NCBI GenBank assembly: GCA_029945375.1
Contig: CM057064.1
Span: 1,054,001-1,118,000 of the forward strand
Length of the DNA: 64,000 bases
Reading direction: 5' to 3'
Source of the DNA: Agaricus subrufescens
Taxonomy: Eukaryota; Basidiomycota; Agaricomycetes; Agaricales; Agaricaceae
Numbering within the stretch: the stretch's first letter is position 1; every line of letters starts with the position of its first letter. The notes under the pieces were generated by a model that saw nothing but the letters and a program-made list of their open reading frames with translations, ran no database searches and was not told where the DNA came from. The position numbers were made by a program, and so were the translations under genes. Below, piece after piece: positions 55,001-64,000 of this stretch.

Positions 55001-56140
55001 ATGTAGTATAGTCGCTACTCTCTAGAGAAATTACATTTTCATCACGAGATGAATCCCCGGGGATTTCTGTATCCTATCGGATCATGAGCTATTCGAAACT
55101 CGAGGCTCTGCTATCACTTGCGGTATTCCTTTAGTATCATGAACCTTAATTTGTGAAGACTTGTTCCATTAAGAACCGATAGGTCTGTGGCACTGTGTCG
55201 GAGGTACCAACCGACTGGATGAGGGCGCCCGTGTTTCGTCAATTAGAGTTTTATGACGTTTGATAGAATGTATCGTGACTAATTTTGACGGAGATGGGGG
55301 AACACTACGATGACCATCTTCGGCAGTCGGAGTGCATTGAATATAGCCTTATCGGTAAGGTTCCGAAGAAGAGCCGAGTTCTTTCACGGTCGACAAAACA
55401 ATCTTTTGGGTTTGAAATTAGGATAGGGAGATCAAGTAGGCACCGGACTGAGGGTAGACGACGTAGAAGTAAAACAACGAGAGCATGCCGACGATGATTT
55501 GACTCGAGGTGAGGGCCCAAGCAACTAGACTCGTAGATTGATCGAACTACAATGTGTCCTAGTAAGAACGGCACCCATATACGACTCCAAAAGCCAGCGT
55601 GCGCGTTGTGTTTCAAGGCAGGTCATCGAGGTAGTGGAAATACACAACGTGGTGGACTTTTATAAGGGGCGGTCATCAGCTGCTCCAGTCGGAATTAGCC
55701 GAACCTTTTGGAACTCGGAGGACAGCCTGTTTTAGACGTGTTATTTGAACTTCAGGGTTGACATGGACGACGTATTATTGTCCCTCTTCATAGCAATGGG
55801 ACATATTACTTGAATCTTTGTCGCTGATATTAGGTACTTGCTGACACCGTCAGCCTTTCTTTCACCTTAGTCATTCGTGCTGGGGTCTTTTTTCTCATAG
55901 TATTACTTCCAGTGTCAAGGTAACTTTCACCTCTTTGGCTCGTAATTTCTGGGCTTAAACTCAGATCTGGACATGAGTCTCGGTTGAGTTAGAACGCAAA
56001 ACCATAGATGTGCACAATCACGGGGAAAGAATCATCAATGCTAAGTAGTAGATTGGCGGGGCGACGTCGATTAACGCCTGACTATTCTAGTGAACATCAA
56101 AGGACGTATGAGATTAAGCCAAGTAAGCAAAACAACAGTT
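55001..56140. other. Convergent intergenic region, oxidoreductase B / vma6
   Basis: No gene is seen. 55370-55900 partly matches 51560-51860 after oxidoreductase A. Confidence 0.5.
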
Positions 56141-57442
56141 TCAGAAGATGGGTATAAAGTCCTGTATTCTGTCCTTCGCATCCTGTGCTATGCACTCAGC
56201 AATCCACGTCAAATTCCTAATCTCCTGCTCCTTCAGTTTCATATACGCGTAGAAAACACCATATTGGAACTGTTGCAAGAACGCCTCTTTGTTGTACTGA
56301 ACCTCTGTCTGGAAGAACCTATCTTCTAATTGAGATGCAACGCTCAAATCATCACCGTGATCTCCGACACCTGAACTTCCGGCAAGGAACGAACGGTAAT
56401 CGGCTACAGCGTCACAAGCTTGACGAACTTGATCGATTTCCTCTGCCCGAGCGAGAGCGTTGTTTCCTGCGGGCCAGAGGCGACCGATAGTGGGGAATAG
56501 CCGAGCGCGCTGTTCTTTAGTAAGTTCGGTGTTGAAAGAGTTTATGGTGATGTTGATTGTTCGTCGGTCTGCTTCAAAAGAGAGGACTTTGTGCATTACG
56601 CTGGCGGTAGGTTCGCCGAGGGTGGTGGCAAAGTTATAGAAATCTTCAAGGTAAGCTTTGTAGACAGTGTTACGAATGATTTCGATATTGAGGTCGTCAA
56701 GGTCGGTGGCGGAAAGGCAGTCACGGAAGTAAGGTGCTGGGTAAAAGGATGAATGCGCGTGAGGACAAGAGTAGGGGGTGAATAGGGATGGGGGACAGAC
56801 CGAGTGGTGTTTCGACAATCACAGTGTGGTAGAGTTCTTCGACATTGGTTGCAACACAGAGTGCGGGCATGGAGTCAAAGACACCGAGAGGGTGACAACG
56901 GTCGAGAAGTTCATGTGTATCACGCTCATGCAAAGTCCCAGTGATGAGGAGTATTATGTTGTCAATCATGTATGAGTATCTGTATCTGACGTCGGTGCTT
57001 GGGTTCAGTGACAATGTGAAGTACGCACGTTATGTAGTCGAGGAATTTGCTCAACGGTTGGACTGAGTTGGTCTTGATATAATTGAACTGATCAACTAGG
57101 ATTTGTGTCGCCTTATCCGAAATGGTTGACGTCGAAATTGGCATCGGTTCGTTAGCCAAGAAGTTGCCATAGTCTGTGGCAGATAACTGCGTTCGGAAAT
57201 CTGGCAACAACACACTAGTTAGACTTGAACGTCGCACAGTATATTAGAGAGGCGCGGCACCTTCTAAGGTCTCGCACTGGCACAAATTCGCGTACTGGTT
57301 CTGGTTGAGGATCCCTGATCGGAATCCTCGGACAATGCCCTCGAGAAACCCGGTGTCGACCTAGGAGTCACCAGTATGTTAGTGGCCCGTGTTAGCAAGC
57401 TATGCAAATGAATCAGCGTACGTTGAAGAAGAGGGCCTCCAT
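56141..57442 (-). CDS. VMA6: V-type ATPase V0 subunit d
   Basis: Peripheral subunit of the membrane sector that couples the rotor to the proton ring in the vacuolar and endosomal V-ATPase. Exons on the minus strand: 57442-57422, 57360-57261, 57200-57029, 56985-56801 and 56736-56141, giving 357 aa, close to the yeast length. The first exon is 21 nt (MEALFFN). Marks are [120 protein letters not shown], and the C-terminus [20 protein letters not shown]. Probably essential, which fits one of two ancestral copies being kept intact. Confidence 0.92.
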
Positions 57443-57835
57443 GGCTGTCTGCAAAGACCCAGTCTCAATACTGCGCGCATGTACGTCGCCGACATTGATC
57501 GAATTTCCCACGACCCGGGTTGCACTTTTCAACTACGATCTGGCGCGTAAAGTGTATTGGTTTCGCTCCAGATATTTCTGCTAGGCGCATAAGACATATT
57601 CTATGATGCCTCTGTCCTACAAGCTCCAGGGTCGACGCAGTAGTTGAGGCATCGGCTCCCGTAAAGCCTTCTGGGGTCCTACATCTGCAATCAACGAAGG
57701 ACCCCGAGAGATCATACTGGATGTCCGCAATAAGCAATAAGCACCGTGATATTCTCAGAAACCACTAGCGGTGAGAACGTGAACCGGAAGTGACAATCTG
57801 TTCTTCCACCATACCCCATCAGTCGCGCCTTTGAC
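57443..57835. other. Divergent intergenic region, vma6 / M64 peptidase
   Basis: 393 bp between two start codons facing apart; it must hold both promoters. No distinct motif is picked out. Confidence 0.5.
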
Positions 57836-60078
57836 ATGGTGCTAGATTGTTTACTGAACGTCCTGCTTTTGGCCCTTGCGGCTCACGGTAGGTGCGGCAA
57901 CTCGCTCCTTCGGCTTCTACTCAACGGGACTATGACACTTTCGTTACCTGGATGCCTTAGCAGCCTTCACGGGGCATCAAGAAAATGCTCAACAACAGCC
58001 CATGACAATACTACCGTCTGGTGGAGCAAATATTTGCGCTATGAATGGCGGTTCCCTGCAGTCGCTGGGATACACTAAAGATCGCTCACATCTTGTGTCT
58101 GTAAGTCAGTCATCGCGTTTGGAGGATTGCTTGCTCACTCAATTATCCAGGTACCCAGCCCTCCTCTGGACATTCGGCCGCTGGTTGTGTCCGGTCCTCC
58201 CGAAAACAGAGTCGACCTGGTCTTCTTTTCAGATGGATGTGCGTCTCCTCGGTGTCATTTCGTTCGCCAGATTCTGATTTTGTGCGTAGACACTGCTGAA
58301 GAAGTGGACAAGTTCTTTACAGATGCGAAACGCCTCGCCGATGACGTCTCACAAAATCAGACCTTCTTCACTGTCAAACCTCTCCTCAATTTTTGGGGAG
58401 CATTCACTCCAAGCGAAGAGGTCGGTTGAGAAGCTTTCTTTTTGTCACTCAAACATGCTCAACACATTTATAGAGCGGCATTGGTGCTGATGGTGTCCCC
58501 AAAAAGTATTTCCATTCACTCTGGCTTTCCACGATGAACTAGGTCACTGACTGATCTGTCAGAACGCCATATGGACTCTATCGTGAAGGAACAGAACTAC
58601 GAGCTGTCTATTATGACAAACCCGAGGTCGCTCATGCTGCTTGTGATTCCATGGGAGATCAATGCAACTATCCAATTCTACTCGGCAAGTCCTACGTCAC
58701 ACATCGAACATACCGCCATCTCATAATTTAAATTATAGGCAATGATCCATTATACGGAGGTAAGTGCGCGCAGCCTTGGTCTCCCATTCCTTCTAAATAT
58801 GGAACTCTTTAATAGGATTGGGTGGCGAATTCACGTAAGTCCTTGTTAAGACAATGTTTTAGATCCTCGAAATAGTCTGACCTCCCGAATCTAGAGTCAT
58901 CACGTCGTCCATTCTCAATGGACCTCTCGTTCTCCGTCACGAGCTTGGACATTCCATTATCGACGTCGGAGAAGAATACGATGGAGGTTTTGGTTACTTT
59001 GGAGTCAACGCAGTCCACAGTGCCAGCAAGCCGGTTTCATGGGAGCACTGGCTTTCTACACCTCCAAAAACTTCTGAATCTGCCAGTGCAAAAACCCGAG
59101 TTGAACGTTCAGTGATGCCGATGCAAGTGTATCCCTGGACTCTCCTCAACACAGCTCAAACTTGGTCCATCAAATTCCCGGCTTCTGGTCTCTACTTCCG
59201 ACATCTTGTACGATTCTCTCTTTCGGGACTCCCTGAAGCTTCAGACCTTCGTGTCGAGTTGGATGGAGTCGACTTGAATTGGGTTCCCAAGGATGGTCTT
59301 GGTCTAGACCGATGGCATTACGATATCCATCGTGCTGGCGGCCTAAGTGATGGTGAACATACTTTATCGTTCACTCTTCTGAACCCAGAAAGACAAGGAG
59401 TTGCACAACTATGCAGCGCAGAAATTTTAGAATTTGGCGATGAGGACGAGTACGTAAATTTCTACCAAATAAAAAATAAAAAATCATCTAGAGCTGACTT
59501 TATGCTCGATAGGTTTGTCTCGACACCAGGATTCTACAGCCTCTACCCGACGTAAGTCTACTTCATCGTAGTATCTCAAAAATAGGCTTCAAAAATATCC
59601 CAGATTCTCAGATAAAAACGAAACGTCCTATCGACCTACAAACGAAGATTGTCTCATGCGCATCGTCACCTCACCCGATTTCTGCAAAGTTTGCACTGAA
59701 GGTTTATGGATGCATCTTCTTGACCGTGTCAATCTCATCGATGATTTGTCTGAACAGTGTTCCCGTTCATCATCATCACCACCATCCACCTGGACCAAAT
59801 TGCTCACCCTGGACCTCGTACCTCTCGCTCATCTTCGTGATAAAAGGGGGCATAAAGGGACAATCAACAATGAAGCATATTCTATTATATGGAAAAAGGA
59901 TGGCGTTGTGTTGGATAAGTTCACTGACATGACATTCGTTGCTATTGAGGACGATGATGCCTTGGGACGATATGAAGTCTTTGTCAAGTTTTCGACGGAT
60001 GAAATACGAGTTGATGAAGAAGGACGAACACAATCAAGTATGGTCCATGATATCACCACTCATTGCGAGGATGACTAG
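57836..60078 (+). CDS. Secreted M64-type zinc metallopeptidase
   Basis: Probable extracellular endopeptidase of the IgA-peptidase M64 family; fungal substrates are unknown. Exons 57836-57887, 57964-58100, 58151-58238, 58290-58420, 58474-58505, 58563-58684, 58739-58759, 58816-58834, 58895-59551 and 59604-60078 give 577 aa. A signal peptide is likely (LLNVLLLALAAHA). The M64 region has LDIRPLVVSGPPENRVDLVF, FFSDGYTAEE, TPYGLYREGTELRAVYYDK and the zinc site LRHELGHSIIDVGEEYDGG (HEXXH). A C-terminal beta-rich part carries ILEFGDEDE, YRPTNEDCLMRIVTSPDFCK and an acidic end. The sixth intron is GC-AG (CTCG|GCAAGT). Exons 7 and 8 are only 21 and 19 nt. An AT-rich stretch (59454-59513) with intron-like ends reads through in frame and is kept as coding. 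Confidence 0.86.
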
Positions 60079-60377
60079 GATGACTAAGATAAAATTGTCG
60101 TATGGCCGAAATCGTTGTTTTACCGAAGGAAAGAAGTAAGCAGGAGAGGGCTTGGTGTAGTCGACAATGATTGCATCAGTATGGTACTAGTATACACCCC
60201 GAACAACAACATTTTCTAAGGAATTGGAACGAGAGGATTAGAAAAATAATTGGAGAAACAATAGTACTCGAGGAAAGCAATGGAACAAGACTCGAAGTGA
60301 AAGACAGTACTTAGAAATGTAGAGACTATCGTAGCACCGAAACAAAACACAAAACCATCCGTATATTGAGGCGCTCC
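60079..60377. other. Convergent spacer, M64 peptidase / F5
   Basis: No gene. 60220-60360 matches 62735-62880, the 3' flank of F6, so F5 and F6 were duplicated together with their flank. Confidence 0.5.
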
Positions 60378-61959
60378 TCAGCCAGCAGGAACAATATCGA
60401 CTACGCATAGTCCTTCGTCAGAATGAATTGACCTTCCTGTGTCTTCATCAAACTTCCGAAAGTTATGTGGCCGACCCTGAGCGGATGTAGTGTAGACTAA
60501 ATCACTGCTTTTCGACAACGTGTAATCCCATTCATGACCGATGAATGACATTCCGTCGGGATTGTTGTATGACAGTGATTTAAATATACCGAGTCTCAGA
60601 TAAGCGTCTTCCCTGTGTATGAATTTGCCTAGCTCAACTGTACGTGGAGGAAGCTTGCTATCATGAGGAATAACAAGTCCCTGAAGTGCTAAGACTAGGA
60701 CACGATCATGACTATGGGAACGCATTCCTCCACCCCTCGGCCATTCGACCAAAGTCATCAGTGACGCTCCAGGCATCCAACAGATTCTGGAACAGACGGG
60801 TGACGTTTTATGGATTTTATGCAATAATTTGATCGAAGTCGACGACTCTATGCTGAAGATGTGGCAGAAAGTTTGACCGAAGAAATCGACAGCAAAATTG
60901 TCTTTGTTGATGAATTGAATACCCTGTCCATAAAAGCTATGAGTCATCTTTGGAACGATGTTTGAGAGAGGGCACGGACCCAAAGAGACTCTGGTAGTGG
61001 AACAGTATGACAGTCAAGCGAAGGAGAATCAAAGCATCCTAAGGCCTGTCTATAATCAAAGATCTCCAATCTATGTCCGATAGTTGACGTTGTGCCCCGA
61101 ATGAAGTCACGGCTGTTGAGAGTACATGGAGAGGTTGATGCATTTCTAATGGGACTTCGAAATGTAGCGACAATTCGAGCTACGAGAGTAGCACTCGCAC
61201 CATGGCCAACCAGATTGACTTGATAGATAAACACGTGGAAAAACTGTAGACCATCTTCTAAAGTATAGTCAGGCTCATTGGACGTGAACCGAGCTCACAC
61301 ACCATCATTAACAAGAAACATTACACCGTAACGGAAAGACAACCGTGATGCTTCATGGTCCATCCATACATAATCCACAAACGTCGGACGGCTACCAATG
61401 CTTGGATTAACATCTCTTGGATTGAGTAAGAGGTGCCGTTTCAAATCGGTGCTATCCAAGTCATAAGAATCAATGAGCATATCTGGATATGCCACTAAAA
61501 GCCATCTGCCGCCTGGGATGAATCGTATGTATTCAGACGCTTTCACCGGTCTAGAATCTTGAAGATGGCGAATTTTCAGTTTTGTGGGGACGCCACTTCT
61601 GATAGGGATGCGCCGTACTGTCCACTGTTCCAGTTCAGTAATAGAATAGTTATTCAACTCTTCTTCTGGTGAAGAGATGCAATGTTCTTCACAGAGCCGG
61701 AGAATCCAAATGTACCAGAACTGGCGCGTCATCATAGCAGAATGTATCGCCTTGCACGTCTTTCAATTATCAGTCATTGCTTGCAAAAAAAAAACAAAAA
61801 AATAAAGACGGGCCTACGCACCAGCTTAAGGGTAAGTAGATCTGAGCAGTCGACAAGTGTTAAGATCTGGGATAAGACCTCAAAGGGCAGCAACGTGAGC
61901 CCTCGTGGATTCTGGACTCGGACGCGGGACGACGCCCCAACAGCCCGAGTATTCTCCAT
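60378..61959 (-). CDS. F-box-like protein F5 (intact)
   Basis: Same family as F4, on the opposite strand and 36 kb away. Exons on the minus strand: 61959-61822, 61759-61303, 61257-60980 and 60923-60378, giving 472 aa. Exon 2 is exactly 457 nt, as in F4, and all intron phases agree. Introns 2 (45 nt) and 3 (56 nt) remove an apparent stop and an apparent frameshift. The F-box core is LTLLPFEVLSQILTLVDCSD. Blocks include SSPEEELNNYSITELEQW, YIRFIPGGRWLLVAYP, VNLVGHGASATLVARIVATF, RICWMPGASLMTLVEWPRGG, LVIPHDSKLPPRTVELGKFI and FDEDTGRSIHSDEGLCVVDI. Likely an SCF substrate receptor by the F-box; the ligand is unknown. CpG content is normal here, unlike F1-F3. Confidence 0.8.
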
Positions 61960-62895
61960 TATTGCTTGTCTGTGCCACAAGTTACACAGCTCAGAAAACG
62001 TTCAAAGCTCACAGATGAGTTTGGGGCAGCAAGAATGAATGTTTAAATTAGGAGCTCAGCAGTATGGAATGCTCAGCGGAGTCCGGACTGAGCGGACTCA
62101 GTGGAATACATGAGGCACGTGCTCAGCATCAAATAATTATAACTAGACTAGTCTATGTCATCTCCTTCCACGTTTGTGATAATACGCGAAATTAAGCGAG
62201 ATCATGAGATAACAAATGGCGTCAGCGACTATGTATACTTTGGCGGTACACATTCATTACTTACTAAATTATTTGACCGCTAATTCCTGTGACGACTTGA
62301 AATTAATATGGCTGGGTGAAATATTTTTTCACAACAGCAGTGAGCGGTGTAAGTCACAAGGGCACTTATTCGAACTCTCGACAGGTTTCGGATTGTGATA
62401 CAGTCAGCGTGTCTACTAGTCCGAAACCCTAAAACCACGAGATTTACTGTGGAACCTTCGACTGACACCACCCACTGAGTAACACTGGCGCTTACTTTCT
62501 TCTCGCCCTATGCCATTCTTTCAAGAGTCTGATGAAGTTACTGTGAACAGTAGCAATCTTTTCGACATACATGGTTCTGCCAACGTCATCAGCATTGGAC
62601 TTGATACTAGTAAGCATACTCCTAACGAATGTGGCGTATATCGACAAAGGTTCTTGTGCAATGAGAGAAAGGACAAGGTATAGAGTGTTCAAGTGAGTTC
62701 TATCTTTAACATGAAGCAATCCACGATTCAGATTCTCGGGCATTTGAACGAGAAGATTAGAAAAATAATTGAAGAAGTAGTAGGACTCGAGAAAATAAAG
62801 GGAATAAGACTCGAAGCAAAGGATAACACTTATCACCGTAGAGACCATCGCAGCACAAAATCAAAACAAAAACCATTCGAATATTGAAGCATTCC
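61960..62895. other. Spacer between F5 and F6
   Basis: Upstream region of F5 (61960-62480) with no gene seen, a small open frame (listed separately), and the F6 3' flank (62735-62880). Confidence 0.45.
62492..62743 (-). CDS. Small hypothetical ORF or exon fragment
   Basis: An 83-codon frame from ATG 62743 (MPENLNRGLLHVKDRTHLNT) ending RLLKEWHRARRK. The stop codon overlaps a good splice donor (AAA|GTAAGC), so it could be an exon of a larger broken gene. The composition looks protein-like, but I recognise no family. Sequence upstream of the ATG is F-box 3' flank, so a longer form is unlikely. Confidence 0.25.
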   Translation of the reverse strand: MPENLNRGLLHVKDRTHLNTLYLVLSLIAQEPLSIYATFVRSMLTSIKSNADDVGRTMYVEKIATVHSNFIRLLKEWHRARRK

Positions 62896-64000
62896 TCAGC
62901 CAGCCGGAACAATATCGACTACGTACAGTCCTTCATTAAAATGAATTGACCGTCCTGTATCTTCATCAAATTCCCAGAGGCTAGGCAGCCGATCCTGAGC
63001 TAACGAGGTGTAGACTAGATCACCACTTATCGACGACGTGTAAGCCCATTCATGACTGATGAATGACATTCCGTCGGGCCTTTTGTACGACAATGAAATG
63101 AATATACCGAGTCTGAGATAAGCGTCTTCCCTGTGTACGAATTTGCCTAGCTCAACAGTACGTGGAGGAAGCTTGCTATCATGAGGTATAACAAGTCCCT
63201 GAAGTGTTAAGACGAAGACGCGATCACGGGAATGCATTCCATTATTCCTCGGCCATTCGACCAGAGTCATCAGTGACGCTCCAGGCGTCCAACAGATTCT
63301 GGAACAGATAGCTGACATTTTATAGATTTTGTGCAATAAGTTGATCGAAGTCGACGACTCTACGCTGAAGATGTGGCAGAAAGTTTGACCGAAGAAATCG
63401 ACAGCAAAAATGTCTTTGTTGATGAATTGAATGCCCTGTCCATAAGAGTTATGAGTCGTCTTTGGAGCGATGTTTAAGACAGGGCACAGACCCAAGGAGA
63501 CTCTGGTAGTGGAACAGTATGACAGTCGATCAAGGGAGAATCAAAGCATCCTAGGGTTTGTCGATAATCAAAGATCTCCAGTTTATGACCGATAGTTGAT
63601 GACGCGCCTCGAATAAAATAACGGCAGTTGAGAGTACATAGAGAGAATGATGCATCTTTAGCTAGACTTCCAAATGTAGCGATGATTTGAGCTACAAGAG
63701 TAGCACTCGCACCATGGCCAACCAGATTGACTTGATAGATAAATACGTGGAAAATTTGTAGACCATCCTCTAAAGTGTTGTCAGCCTCATTGGACATGAC
63801 CCGAGCTCTCACGCACCATCATTGGTACGAAAAATTACACCGTAATGGAAAGACGGTCGTGATGCTTCATGGTCTATCCATATACAGTGCGCAAACATCG
63901 GACAGCTACCAATGCTTGGATTAACATCTCTTGGATTGAGTAAGAGATGCTGTTTCAAATCGATGTTGTCCAGGTCAAAGAAATAAACGAGCATATCTGA
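62896..64000 (-). CDS. F-box-like protein F6 (5' end outside window)
   Basis: Close paralogue of F5. Visible exons on the minus strand: the end of exon 2 (64000-63817), 63769-63492 and 63435-62896. Exon 3 is 278 nt and intron 3 is 56 nt, both identical in length to F5. Introns again remove a TGA and a TAA. Marks are FFDLDNIDLKQHLLLNPRDV, YQVNLVGHGASATLVAQIIA, RICWTPGASLMTLVEWPRNN, LVIPHDSKLPPRTVELGKFV and FDEDTGRSIHFNEGLYVVDI. The F-box end lies past the window edge. No disabling change is seen. F5 and F6 are head-to-tail duplicates. Confidence 0.78.

Noticed and set aside
62744..62848. N-terminal extension of the small ORF at 62492-62743
   Set aside because: That stretch is the duplicated 3' flank of F6, also present after F5, so it is unlikely to code.
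1..64000. CRISPR arrays, operons or bacterial islands
   Set aside because: There are no spaced direct repeats of that kind. Genes have introns and eukaryotic families throughout.

Overview
The window is fungal nuclear DNA, most likely from a mushroom-forming basidiomycete (Agaricomycetes). The evidence is many short GT-AG introns (about 45-95 nt), compact housekeeping genes, a Ty3/gypsy chromovirus, and expanded F-box-like and seven-helix membrane protein families. This placement is inference; no species is assigned. Exon joins below were made by eye from splice sites and reading frame.

Layout. 1-5583: an aldo-keto reductase cut by the window edge, an Ent3-like ENTH clathrin adaptor and a serine-rich membrane protein. 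6.7-24.1 kb: an array of F-box-like genes. F1, F2 and F3 are decayed and F4 looks intact. F1 is split by a complete 6.8-kb chromovirus with identical LTRs and a GTTAT target duplication. F2 is split by one of three copies of a 1.4-kb LTR-like repeat. Outside the young retroelement, this stretch is strongly depleted of CpG. 24.2-30.7 kb: a housekeeping island with RNA polymerase III subunit Rpc9, CCR4-NOT subunit Not2 and the geranylgeranyltransferase-I beta subunit.

31.4-47.8 kb: a minus-strand tandem array of seven-helix membrane protein genes. M1, M2, M3, M5 and M6 have intact reading frames with the same five-exon structure. M4 is reduced to its 3' end and its 5' flank, with a broken Ty1/copia element and an LTR-like repeat between them. 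49.2-57.4 kb: a duplicated two-gene block, an FMN-dependent 2-hydroxy-acid oxidoreductase convergent with V-ATPase subunit d. In the first block the V-ATPase copy has decayed. 57.8-60.1 kb: a secreted M64-type metallopeptidase. 60.4-64 kb: two more F-box-like genes (F5, and F6 cut by the window edge) with the same intron positions as F4.

The housekeeping genes act in separate processes: trafficking, Pol III transcription, mRNA decay, prenylation and vacuole acidification. The accessory parts are lineage-specific duplications reshaped by retroelements. The most notable signals are a Tf1-like self-priming signature in the chromovirus together with two extra ORFs after pol, a CpG desert with a boundary inside F3, the nested loss of M4, the half-decayed duplicated block, and four GC-AG introns.
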